Assembly: GCF_022479115.1 (NCBI RefSeq)
Contig: NZ_CP092497.1
Location: 496,001-560,000 of the forward strand
Length of the DNA stretch: 64,000 nt
Source of the DNA: Amycolatopsis sp. EV170708-02-1
GTDB lineage: Bacteria > Actinomycetota > Actinomycetes > Mycobacteriales > Pseudonocardiaceae
Reading direction: 5' to 3'
In this document: in pieces, positions 33,791-42,224 of the stretch
How the letters are laid out: each line of letters starts with the position of its first letter
Numbering within the stretch: position 1 is the stretch's first letter
Translations under genes and position numbers: made by a program
Notes under the pieces: generated by a model
The model's database searches: none
The model's input: the letters and a program-made list of their open reading frames with translations, nothing else
Told to the model about the DNA's origin: nothing

Positions 33791-34132
33791 CTTTCACCAA
33801 AGGACGCCTCAACGGACATTGACCGCGTCGGCAGTAATGCCGTTCGGTGAATCCATAAGATCACGTAGCGTTCTCCGATCACCTCGAAACGTCCGCACGC
33901 GGGCGGCGCCGGTTGTCACGCGTGGCCACGGGCCACCCGGGGAAGGGACGAATGGACCAGCGGCGAGGAAATCCCCTGTCACGTATGTCGCCGTGTGTCA
34001 GCGATTCGCCGCCTCGCCGCCTTTGGGAACACCCATTCGGCCCAGAAACTTCCTGCTAGGATTAAAACATAGGATGTTTGGCCGGATTTTCCGCCATATG
34101 AGAACAATGTCCATTGCGCATACGGGGGTATC
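33791..34132. other. Upstream region of the SARP gene, locally AT-rich
   Basis: 342 bp without a convincing gene. The last about 90 bp are much richer in A/T than the surroundings (for example gattaaaacatagg and gccatatgagaacaatg), which is common for promoters of SARP regulators. One open frame here lacks coding character and a ribosome site. Confidence 0.5.
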
Positions 34133-34936
34133 ATGAGGTTGCGTATACTTGGCCGTCTTTCCTTGACCGCGAATGGCGTCGACTACACGCCGACGGCACC
34201 CAAGTTACGGCACCTTCTCGCATTGTTCATGATTAATTCCAATGAAGTCGTTTCGGTCGACTGCTGCATCGACGAACTGTGGCCGACGGACCCACCCAAG
34301 AGCGCTTTGTCGACGCTGCAGACCTATACCCTGCAACTGCGCAAGATCCTGCGCTCCATCCCGCCGAGCGCCGGCGCGACGCTCGAATTGCGCACCAGGC
34401 ACCAGGGTTACCAGCTGGTGGTACCGAAGGAATGTCTCGACAGGGAACTGTTCGACAGGCAGGTCGAGGCGGCAAGGGAAGAACTGGCCCGGGACAACGT
34501 GTGCCGGGCCGCCACGCTGTTCCACTCCGCCTTGCGGCTGTGCGAAGAGCCCGTCCTCGCCGATGTCCGGCTCGGCCCTTCGGTCGCCGCCTACCAGCTG
34601 GAGATCAAGGAGACCAGGTTCAGCGTGCTCGGCGAACGCATCGACGCGGACCTCAGACTGGGACGGCATCGTGCGGTCATCGCCGAACTGCGGCAACTCA
34701 CGACCAGCCATCCGATGGACGAGAACATCCACGCCCAGTTGATGGTGGCGCATTACCGTTCCGGTCAGCGCGCGGAATCGGTGATGGTGTTCCACCGGCT
34801 CCGCCGCACCCTCGCCGAAGACCTGGGACTGGAACCCAGCCCGCAGACGAAACGGCTGTTCGAGGCCATTCTCCAGACCGACACACTCCGCACCATGGAA
34901 GCGCCCGACACTTTGTCCGGCCTCCGGCTCGCCTGA
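34133..34936 (+). CDS. SARP family pathway regulator with a TTA codon
   Basis: 267-aa AfsR/DnrI/RedD-type activator. The N-terminal OmpR-like winged helix (MRLRILGRLSLTANG, PKLRHLLALFMINSNEVVSVDCCIDELWP, LQTYTLQLRKIL) is followed by a bacterial transcriptional activation domain (about residues 95-245; LRLGRHRAVIAELRQLTTSHPMDENIHAQLMVAHYRSG, EDLGLEPSPQTKRL). Leu25 is encoded by TTA (34205-34207), so translation should depend on the bldA tRNA. The first third of the gene is AT-richer than the rest of the window. It is the likely activator of the aminohydroxybenzoate cluster. Confidence 0.9.
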   Translation: MRLRILGRLSLTANGVDYTPTAPKLRHLLALFMINSNEVVSVDCCIDELWPTDPPKSALSTLQTYTLQLRKILRSIPPSAGATLELRTRHQGYQLVVPKECLDRELFDRQVEAAREELARDNVCRAATLFHSALRLCEEPVLADVRLGPSVAAYQLEIKETRFSVLGERIDADLRLGRHRAVIAELRQLTTSHPMDENIHAQLMVAHYRSGQRAESVMVFHRLRRTLAEDLGLEPSPQTKRLFEAILQTDTLRTMEAPDTLSGLRLA

Positions 34937-35037
34937 GCGCCCGGTATCGAAACCCAGTAGTGGTAACCGCCAGCCTAGTACTGGCATTACCAGCTTTCCG
35001 AGGTTGTTCACCGCATCCGTTCCGCCATAATGGGTAG

Positions 35038-35934
35038 GTGCAGGCAAGGAAGGAACTCAGCGATTTCCTGCGGTCCCGGCGTGATCGGCTGCGGCCGGAG
35101 GACGTGGGACTGACCTCGGTCGGCCGCAGGCGCACGCCGGGCCTGCGGCGCACGGAGATCGCCCATCTGGCCGGGATCAGCGTCGATTACTACGTCCGGA
35201 TGGAGCAGGGCCGGGACGGGCGGCCTTCGCCCACCGTGCTGGAGGCGCTGTCGCGGGTGCTGGGCCTCGACGAGGACGAACGCAGCCACCTGTACACGCT
35301 CGCCCGCTCCGAACCGGCGCCGCGCCGGGAGAATTCCGACGAAGAGGTCCGGCCGAGCGTGCGCAGGCTGCTCGAACTGCTCAACCCGAGCACGCCCGCG
35401 TTCGTCGTCGGGCGGCGGATGGAAGTGCTCGCCTGGAACGATCTCGCGGTCGCGCTGCTCACCGATTTCGAAGCCTGCCGCCCGCCCCTACGCAACATGG
35501 TGTGGCACGGTTTCTGCGACCCCGCCGCGCGACAGCTGTACGTGGACTGGGAACAGATGGCGCGGCAGGAACTGGCGCATCTGCGGGTGGCGGTCGGCCG
35601 CTATCCGGACGATCCCGGCATCGTCGCGCTGGTCGGGGAACTGTTCCTCAAGAGCGAGGATTTCCGCCAGTGGTGGGAGAACCACGACGTCCAGGACCGG
35701 AGTCACGGCCTGCGGGAGTTCGACCACCCGTTGGTGGGCAGGCTCGAATTGCACTATGAATCCCTTTCCGTTCCGGGTGTGCTCGACCAGAAACTGGTCA
35801 CCTACACCGCGGACAAGGGCAGTCCGTCCCAAACCGCCCTCGAAGCGCTCGCCGCGGCGGCGGCCGAGACGAAGCGCGCCCACGCGGAGCGCGAAGCCGG
35901 ACCGGAGAACAGGGTCACGGCGCCGGGCGCCTGA
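35038..35934 (+). CDS. MmyB-type XRE regulator
   Basis: 298-aa regulator. An N-terminal helix-turn-helix (LSDFLRSRRDRLRPEDVGL, then RRTPGLRRTEIAHLAGISVDYYVRMEQGR, residues about 8-58) is followed by the MmyB ligand-binding domain (RMEVLAWNDLAVALLTDFE, MVWHGFCDPAARQLYVDWE, FRQWWENHDVQDRSHGLREFDHPLVGRLELHYESL). GTG start with no good ribosome site; CATAAT (35025-35030) lies about 8 bp upstream, so the mRNA may be leaderless. Such proteins often sit beside secondary-metabolism genes. Ligand unknown; MmyB domains are reported to bind fatty-acid-like molecules. Confidence 0.88.
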   Translation: MQARKELSDFLRSRRDRLRPEDVGLTSVGRRRTPGLRRTEIAHLAGISVDYYVRMEQGRDGRPSPTVLEALSRVLGLDEDERSHLYTLARSEPAPRRENSDEEVRPSVRRLLELLNPSTPAFVVGRRMEVLAWNDLAVALLTDFEACRPPLRNMVWHGFCDPAARQLYVDWEQMARQELAHLRVAVGRYPDDPGIVALVGELFLKSEDFRQWWENHDVQDRSHGLREFDHPLVGRLELHYESLSVPGVLDQKLVTYTADKGSPSQTALEALAAAAAETKRAHAEREAGPENRVTAPGA

Positions 35935-36071
35935 CCTCTGCCGATTTTCGCCCGGTTCTTCAGCGTGCGCTGCCAGCCTGGCTCAAGGGAGAACCCGCAC
36001 CGCTCGAATACCGGACGCGGAGCCCAGCAGCCCAAGGCAGGTACTTCGGATACGACACGCTAGGCGGGCAG

Positions 36072-36881
36072 ATGTCAGTCAATCTTCTCACCGGGAAATC
36101 ACTACGCATGGCGCGCCTGTCCCGGCGCGGCGACAACAGATACCTCTTCGTGCCGCTGGACCATTCGATATCCGATGGTCCCATCGGCACCGCGGCGGCT
36201 TTCACTCGCTTGATCGAAGACATCTCGGACGGCGGCGGCGACGCGATCGTCGTGCACAAGGGACGCGCGCGGATGGTCGATCCGGCGGCGCTGGGCGATT
36301 GTTCCCTGGTGGTGCACCTTTCCGCCAGCACCACGCACGCCAGCGATCGTGACGCCAAGGTGCTCGTCGGCGGTGTCGACGAAGCGGTCCGGCTGGGCGC
36401 GGACGCGGTCAGCGTGCACGTCAACATCGGGTCGGAGACCGAGGCGGTGCAACTGGCCGACCTGGGCGCCGTCGCGTCGGCCTGCGCGGACTGGGGAATG
36501 CCGTTGCTGGCCATGATCTATCCACGCGGCCCGCGGATCAGCGATCCCGGTGATCCGGCGCTGCTCGCGCATGTGGTCGGCATCGCGGCCGACCTCGGCG
36601 CCGACATCGTCAAGACGGTGCTGGCCACGCCCGCCGAGCGGATGGCCCAGGTGGTGCTGAGCTCGCCGATCCCGGTCGTGGTCGCGGGCGGCGCCGCCGT
36701 CGAAGGCGGCCTCACCGAGTTCGCCACCTCGGCCCTGTCGGCGGGCTGCCGAGGCGTGGCCGTGGGCAGGCGGGTCTTCGACAGCCCCGACCCTCGCCGC
36801 GCGGTCCGTGAACTGGCCGCGGCGATCCACGGCCCCCGGATGACCGACTCCCTGCGCAAGGAACTGGTGGGTGCCCCGTGA
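36072..36881 (+). CDS. GriI-like aldolase (aminohydroxybenzoate pathway)
   Basis: 269-aa DhnA-type class I aldolase. The pattern FVPLDHSISDGPIGTAAAFTRLIEDI opens the barrel, GGGDAIVVHKGRA, VSVHVNIGSETEAVQLADLGAVASAC and GADIVKTVLATPAERMAQVV follow, the last holding the Schiff-base Lys. By family it is GriI/ADH-synthase, which joins aspartate semialdehyde to DHAP and feeds 3-amino-4-hydroxybenzoate. The stop overlaps the next GTG (GTGA). Together with the GriH-like gene it makes the two-step 3,4-AHBA module. Confidence 0.85.
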   Translation: MSVNLLTGKSLRMARLSRRGDNRYLFVPLDHSISDGPIGTAAAFTRLIEDISDGGGDAIVVHKGRARMVDPAALGDCSLVVHLSASTTHASDRDAKVLVGGVDEAVRLGADAVSVHVNIGSETEAVQLADLGAVASACADWGMPLLAMIYPRGPRISDPGDPALLAHVVGIAADLGADIVKTVLATPAERMAQVVLSSPIPVVVAGGAAVEGGLTEFATSALSAGCRGVAVGRRVFDSPDPRRAVRELAAAIHGPRMTDSLRKELVGAP

Positions 36882-37980
36882 AGTTCGCCTGGATCGACCT
36901 CCGCACCGTGCCCGACGCCCAGCGGGAGGCGGTCGTCGACGCGGCCGTGCACGCCAGGGTGGACGCCATCGTGCACGACGACGTAAGCCTCCTCGACACC
37001 CTTCCCGCCACCGTCAAACGCGTCCTGGTCCAGAAGGACGGCGGCGGCTCGGGTGAGGGCTTGGTCCACCTCCGCGCCGTCGGCGGGGAAACCGAACTGA
37101 ACGCCCTCAAGAGCGCGTGGTACGACGACAAGACCGACATCGCCGGGCTGGTGCACGTGCGCGACGACGCCACGCTGACGCTCGCCTGCGAATCCGCGCG
37201 TGCGCTGCCTTACACGGTGGTGGAATTCCGCGATCCGACGAAGATCCCGCTGGAAATCGTGATCGCGGCCGCGGACGGCTCGCCGGGACAGCTGATCTGC
37301 CAGGCCGCCGATCTCGAAGAGGCGCAGATCATCGTGGACGTCCTCGAAAAAGGCTCCGAAGGCGTGTTGCTGGCGCCTCGCGACGCCAACGACGTCTTCG
37401 GGCTGATGGAGCTCCTGCGCGACAAGACCCGCAGCTGAGCCTGGCCAAACTCACCGTCGAGTCGATCGAGCACTGTGGACTCGGCGACCGGGTCTGCATC
37501 GACACCTGCACCCATTTCGGCGAGGACGAGGGCATGCTGGTCGGCTCGTACTCGCAAGGTTTCATCCTGTGCTGCAGCGAAACCCATCCGCTGCCCTACA
37601 TGCCGACGAGGCCGTTCCGGATCAACGCCGGGGCACTGCATTCCTACGTCTTCGGGCAGGACAACCGGACGAACTACCTGAGCGAACTCAAAGCGGGCAG
37701 CACCGTGCTCGGCGTCGGAGCCGACGGGCGCACCCGCCGGATCGTGGTCGGGCGGATCAAACTGGAATCCCGGCCGTTGCTGAGCATCAAGGCCGTCTCG
37801 GAAGACGGCGTCGGCGTCAACCTGATCGTGCAGGACGACTGGCACGTGCGGGTGCTCGGCCCCGGCGGCGCGGTGCTCAACGTCACCGAGCTCACGCCGG
37901 GCACGCAGGTGCTGGGCTACCTGGCCACCGACCAGCGGCACGTCGGCTGGCCCGTCGGCGAATTCTGCCTGGAAAAGTGA
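36878..37980 (+). pseudogene. GriH-like 3-dehydroquinate synthase II, one -1 frame break
   Basis: The GTG-started first frame (MKFAWIDLRTVPDAQREAVV ... LLRDKTRS) stops at 37436-37438. The second frame begins at the same spot and reads SLAKLTVESIEHCGLGDRVCIDTCTHF, then DEGMLVGSYSQGFILCCSETHPLPYMPTRPFRINAGALHSYV, and ends GWPVGEFCLEK. Joined, the protein is a complete archaeal-type dehydroquinate synthase (AroB') of about 366 aa, the family of GriH, which forms 3,4-AHBA. One base is missing near 37430-37436. Because the upstream partner and the rest of the cluster are intact, an assembly error is more likely than loss, but either is possible. Confidence 0.8.
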
Positions 37981-38041
37981 CCTCCGCCGGTCCGCCCGTG
38001 TCACCGGGCCCGGGCGGACCGGCCTTCGGACGGTGGTGGGC

Positions 38042-39154
38042 ATGCGAACGCGATCCTGGTGGGGAGAGGATCTTCTCGGCCGCGGCGCCGACGACGAACC
38101 GTGGGCGTGCGGGGAGCGCGCCGTCACCCGGGGCAAGCTCCGGGCGGAGGTGGCCTGGCTCGCCAAGGCCTACCGCCATCACGGCATCGGCGCCGGCACC
38201 ACGGTCGCCCTGCACGGAACCCCCAGCTTCACCCAGTTGTGGTCGGTGTTCGCCCTGTGGGAGCTGGGCGCGCAGATCGCCTTGATCGAACAGAAGACCT
38301 GCCTCGCCGAGATGACCTGTCTGCTCGGCCGGTGGCGGCCGCAGTACTTCGTCACCTTCGGCGGCAGCGGGCGCAGGCACCGGCCGTTCACCGACGAATG
38401 CGAAGTGCTGGTGAGGCGGCTGCCGGACGGCGAGCCCGCCTCGACCGGCCACTGTCTGCTCCAGCTCTCCTCGGGCACCACCGGCGCGGGAAAGCTCATC
38501 GGCCGGACGCCGGAGTCGATCCTCGCCGAACTCGGGCGGATCGCCGCCGTGGAAGGCGTTCCGGGTCCCGGTGAGCGGGTGCTGCTGCTGAACTCCCCCG
38601 CGCGTTCCTTCGGGCTCGTCGGCGGCGTGCTGCACGGCCTCGACACCGCCGCGGTGCTGCTGTTCCCCGCCCCGGCCGCGGCCACCCGGACGGCCGACGT
38701 CGTCATCGGGGAACCCCGGCATTTCGCGCGGCTCGGCGAAGACTCCGTCGAGCCCTTCACGTCCCTGCGTGCCGCGATCTCCGGCGGCGACGTCCTGCGC
38801 CACGACGTCTTCGACCGGTTCCGGGACCGGCACGGCGTGCGCATCGGCCAGGCCTACGGCACCACCGAAACCGGCGTGATCTCGATGGACGTCACGGGCC
38901 GGTTCGCGGTGTGCGGGGTCGGGAAACCGGTGCCGGGGATCAGGATCCGCGTCGCGGACGGCGTGCTGGACGTGCATCTGGCGCGTTCGCCGTACGTCAT
39001 CGAGACCGATCCCTGGAACGGCGGCTGGCTGTCCACCGGTGACCGGGTCCGGCGGGACCCGGTCACCGGCTCGTTGCAGCTACTGGGCCGCGCGGGCGAC
39101 GACCGGCGGGATCCGGACCGCCCGCCGGCCGTCGCGGCTAGCGCGCGGAGATGA
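38042..39154 (+). CDS. Short adenylate-forming enzyme
   Basis: About 370-aa ANL-superfamily protein. Core motifs: LQLSSGTTGAGKLIGRTP (phosphate loop), IGQAYGTTETGVISMDV (A5) and GGWLSTGDRVRRDPVTGSLQLLGRAGDD (A7/A8). The protein ends just there, so the C-terminal about 100-residue lid domain that completes most ligases is missing. It could be a stand-alone activating domain for the aminohydroxybenzoate acid, or truncated. ATG 38042 is used (GTG at 38033 possible). The 3' end overlaps the convergent SARP gene by 17 bp. Confidence 0.75.
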   Translation: MRTRSWWGEDLLGRGADDEPWACGERAVTRGKLRAEVAWLAKAYRHHGIGAGTTVALHGTPSFTQLWSVFALWELGAQIALIEQKTCLAEMTCLLGRWRPQYFVTFGGSGRRHRPFTDECEVLVRRLPDGEPASTGHCLLQLSSGTTGAGKLIGRTPESILAELGRIAAVEGVPGPGERVLLLNSPARSFGLVGGVLHGLDTAAVLLFPAPAAATRTADVVIGEPRHFARLGEDSVEPFTSLRAAISGGDVLRHDVFDRFRDRHGVRIGQAYGTTETGVISMDVTGRFAVCGVGKPVPGIRIRVADGVLDVHLARSPYVIETDPWNGGWLSTGDRVRRDPVTGSLQLLGRAGDDRRDPDRPPAVAASARR

Positions 39155-39932
39155 GGTCCGCGCCGAGACCGGAAGGGGTCAGCGCGGGCCCTTCCAGTAC
39201 CGGGTCGGCCAGCAGGATGGCGGTCTGAAGCTCGCTCAGCGCACGGGAACCCGTCTCGGCGGCGGTCAGGAACCGTTGGTACACCGCCAGCGCGTCGGCC
39301 TGTCTGCCGCTGCGGTAGAGCGCCGTCATCAGCTGCGCGGTCAGCTGTTCGTCCGCGGGGTGCCGGTGCACCAGCGCGGTGAGCTTGCCCAGCACCTGGC
39401 GGTGCTGACCGAGCCGGAGGGCGAGGTCGGCGCAGAGGACGACGGCCTCCATCCGCTTGGCCCGAAGCCCGACGAGCGTCCGCTGGGCCCCCGGCCCGAT
39501 CTTGACGTCGACGAGTGCCTCGGTGCGCCACAGGTTCAGGGCTTCGGTGATCAGCCTGGCCGCGTCACCGAGATTCCCGTCGGCACGCCGGATCCGCGCG
39601 GTGCCGACGAGCCGGTCGAACCGGTCGAGGTCGAGTTCCCCCGGTTCGGTGGTGAACAGATAGCCCGCGTCGGGCCCGGCCCCGGTGGTGCGCAGACGTT
39701 TCGCCGCGGGACCGAGCGCCTTGCGCAGCTGCAGGATATGCGTGTGCACGGTCGACACCGAACAGTTCTTCGACGCGCCGTCCCCGAGCTCCTTGGCGCA
39801 CTGGACGACGCTCACCTCGTGGTTGGCGTTGAGCAGCAGGAGCGCCAGCAGCGTTCGCTGCTTCGGCGCCGAGGGCGCGAGCGGCCTCCCGTCGTACAGC
39901 ACCTCGAGCGGGCCCAGCAAAGCGATCCTCAC
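39138..39932 (-). CDS. Second SARP family regulator
   Basis: 264-aa SARP. Winged-helix part VRIALLGPLEVLYDGRPLAPSAPKQRTLLALLLLNANHEVSVVQCAKELG, with VSTVHTHILQLRKAL, then an activation domain (LALRLGQHRQVLGKLTALVHRHPADEQLTAQLMTALYRSGRQADALAVYQRF). GTG with GGGAG about 10 nt upstream is preferred over a TTG 12 codons earlier. It runs opposite to the synthesis genes, next to the MFS exporter gene, and no TTA codon was noticed. Two SARPs in one cluster suggest layered control. Confidence 0.88.
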   Translation of the reverse strand: MRIALLGPLEVLYDGRPLAPSAPKQRTLLALLLLNANHEVSVVQCAKELGDGASKNCSVSTVHTHILQLRKALGPAAKRLRTTGAGPDAGYLFTTEPGELDLDRFDRLVGTARIRRADGNLGDAARLITEALNLWRTEALVDVKIGPGAQRTLVGLRAKRMEAVVLCADLALRLGQHRQVLGKLTALVHRHPADEQLTAQLMTALYRSGRQADALAVYQRFLTAAETGSRALSELQTAILLADPVLEGPALTPSGLGADLISAR

Positions 39933-39975
39933 GGTGACTCGACTCCCTTCGATCCACTGCGCTGACAAGTGATCC

Positions 39976-41421
39976 TCATCCGGTGACCGGGGTGCCCACT
40001 TCCGTCACCCGATCGTCGGCACGACGGCCGAACAAGGCGGCGGTGACCAGTGCGCCCACGACGACGACACAGCCGATCACCAGGTAGACCGCGTGATAGG
40101 TGGACAGGCGATCGGCCTGCTCCTCCGATCCGGAAAGCGCCGAAGCGAACGCCACGAGCGCGGCGATGCCGACGCTCGAACCGACCTGCTGGGCGGTGAT
40201 GTTGAACGCGCCGGCGACACCGTGCCGCTCACCGGGCACGCCGGTGAGCGAGGCGGCGGTGAGCGCGGTGTAGGCCAGGCCCTGTCCGATGGCCATCACC
40301 GCGACCCCCGGCAGGATGTCGGTCAGGTAGTCGCCGTCCAGCGGTGTGCGGACCCAGAGCGCGACACCCACCGCGAGCAGGAGGAGGCCGGCGACGAGGA
40401 TCCGTCGCTGGCCGAATCGCGTCAGCAGACGGCCGGCGACGTTCGAGAACACGGCGACGAGCAGGCTCATCGGGAGCACCGCCAGCCCCGACTGCAGGGG
40501 CGTGTAGCCGAGCATGCCCTGCATGTAGAGCGGCGCGAAGAACAAGACCCCGTTGAGCGCGAAGAAGAACAGGCCACCGGCGAGGGTCGCCGCCCGGACC
40601 GGCCGCGACCGCAGGATGCCGACCGAGAACAGCGGCTCGGATGCCCGGCGTTCCCAGGCCACGAACCCGGCGAGCAGCAGGAGCGCGAGCAGCGCCGACA
40701 CGATCGTGCCGGTGTCCGACAGGCCCACTTCGCCCGCCCTGGTCACCGCGAAGATGCCGGCCAGCAGGCCGGCGGTGACCATCGCCGCGCCGGGCAGGTC
40801 GATCGGCCGTCGCTCGCCGACGGAACTCGGCAGGAGCGGCCGGATGCCGAGCAGCACCAGCACGCTCGTCACGGCGCTGAAGGCGAACACCGCGTGCCAG
40901 CCGAACGCGCTGGTGAGCACACCGCCGAGGACCAGGCCGACGCCGAAGCTCGCCGCGCCCACCGCGGTGTAGATCCCCAGCGCGCGGTTGCGCAGCCGTC
41001 CCGGCGGGAAGACCTGGAACAGCAACGCCATCGCCGCCGGAACGGACAGGGCCGCGCCGATCCCCTGCGCCGCCCTGGCGGCGATCAGCACCTCGGCGGT
41101 GGGCACGACGACCGGGGCGAGCGCGCCCGCGGCGAAGACGGCGATCCCCACCGCCAGCACCAGCCGCCTGCTGAACACGTCGGCCAGCCTGCCGCCGAAC
41201 AGCAGGCAGCCCGCGAACGTGATCCCGTAGCCGGTCATCGTCCACTGGAGCAGCGCGTCGTCCATCTCCAGATCCCGCCCGATGTCGGGCAGCGCCGGAT
41301 TGACCACGGCCACGCTGCCGACATCGAGCGCCACCGCCGCCGCCAGCAGGATCAGGGTCCACCACAGTCGTGGGGTGAAACCGGCAGCCGGTTCCTCGAC
41401 GCGCGGCACTTGGTTGGCCAC
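39976..41421 (-). CDS. MFS drug exporter, DHA2-like (14 segments)
   Basis: 481-aa major facilitator. The motif A loop GCLLFGGRLADVFSRRLVLAVG and motif C GAASFGVGLVLGGVLTSAFGW (antiporter signature) are present, with about fourteen hydrophobic segments. It probably exports the cluster product by proton antiport and may confer self-resistance. GTG 41421 is chosen because AAGGAG is 8 nt upstream; the frame continues 11 codons further to a TTG. The intergenic region upstream carries an inverted repeat. Confidence 0.9.
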   Translation of the reverse strand: MANQVPRVEEPAAGFTPRLWWTLILLAAAVALDVGSVAVVNPALPDIGRDLEMDDALLQWTMTGYGITFAGCLLFGGRLADVFSRRLVLAVGIAVFAAGALAPVVVPTAEVLIAARAAQGIGAALSVPAAMALLFQVFPPGRLRNRALGIYTAVGAASFGVGLVLGGVLTSAFGWHAVFAFSAVTSVLVLLGIRPLLPSSVGERRPIDLPGAAMVTAGLLAGIFAVTRAGEVGLSDTGTIVSALLALLLLAGFVAWERRASEPLFSVGILRSRPVRAATLAGGLFFFALNGVLFFAPLYMQGMLGYTPLQSGLAVLPMSLLVAVFSNVAGRLLTRFGQRRILVAGLLLLAVGVALWVRTPLDGDYLTDILPGVAVMAIGQGLAYTALTAASLTGVPGERHGVAGAFNITAQQVGSSVGIAALVAFASALSGSEEQADRLSTYHAVYLVIGCVVVVGALVTAALFGRRADDRVTEVGTPVTG

Positions 41422-41528
41422 CAGAACGCTCCTTGGGTCGTGACTGGGCGACAAACCGGATCGGCGCTTTCCGATCCGGGGATTCCGCCAGCCTCGCAGG
41501 ACCAGCGTCCGGCAGGTAGTGCTCTGTC

Positions 41529-41570
41529 ATTCCTAGTAATCCGCGGGCTAGCCAACCGGATACCAGGAAT
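41529..41570. promoter_or_regulatory. Spaced inverted repeat between exporter and hydroxylase operons
   Basis: ATTCCTAGTA (41529-41538) and TACCAGGAAT (41561-41570) are inverted copies (9 of 10 positions), 22 bp apart, in the divergent promoter region. They could bind one of the cluster regulators. The assignment to a regulator is not possible from sequence. Confidence 0.4.
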
Positions 41571-41714
41571 CACGGGCATGGCTATAGCGGACCTTGCTCG
41601 ATTTTTCATCGGACCTCGTGAGCATGGGACGAGTACGAGTTCGGTCACGGAGGGAGATACGGTGTCCGGCCAAGAACCCCACCCGCCCTTTCCCCGGCGA
41701 ATCGGAAGTGGGCG

Positions 41715-42224
41715 GTGAACCAGGCGCTCCGGAACTGTCTCGCCCAGTTCGCCACCGGCGTCACCGTGGTCACCGTTCGCCATGAAGGCGCCGTCCACGG
41801 CGCGACGGTGAACGCTTTCGCGTCGATTTCGCTCGATCCGCCGCTCGTGATGGTCTCACTGGACCGGCGCAGCAGATTGTGTGCGCGACTCGACGGCGCC
41901 GCTTTCGAAATCAACATCCTTTCGACGTGGCAGCAAGGAATAGCCCGGCATTTCGCGGGCCGCGGCACGGATCCGGCACCGGAAATCCGCTGGGACGTGT
42001 TCCCGCATTCCGTCCGGCTCGCCGGCTGCGCCGCGTATCTGAGCTGCGTGCCGTGGGCCTCCTACGACGGCGGCGACCACGTGATCTACCTCGGCGAAGT
42101 GCGGAACTTCGAGATCCGGGGCGGTCCCCCGCTCGTCTTCCACCGCGGCGCCTTCCACGAACTGGGCCGAACCGCCACCGAAGCGCTCGCCCCCACCACC
42201 GACGGGACAGGAATCCTTCGATGA
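41715..42224 (+). CDS. HpaC-like flavin reductase
   Basis: 169-aa flavin reductase-like protein. [48 protein letters not shown] is the typical N-terminal half; [13 protein letters not shown] closes it. It supplies FADH2 to the hydroxylase encoded next, whose ATG overlaps its stop (ATGA). GTG start. First gene of an eight-gene operon that ends at 52318. Confidence 0.88.
   Translation: MNQALRNCLAQFATGVTVVTVRHEGAVHGATVNAFASISLDPPLVMVSLDRRSRLCARLDGAAFEINILSTWQQGIARHFAGRGTDPAPEIRWDVFPHSVRLAGCAAYLSCVPWASYDGGDHVIYLGEVRNFEIRGGPPLVFHRGAFHELGRTATEALAPTTDGTGILR

Noticed and set aside
33819..34136. 105-codon plus-strand frame before the SARP
   Set aside because: No ribosome site or recognisable protein, composition unlike coding DNA; overlaps an AT-rich promoter region.
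37200..37440. Programmed frameshift in the GriH-like gene
   Set aside because: No slippery heptamer or downstream structure was seen, and the same -1 defect occurs in three unrelated genes.
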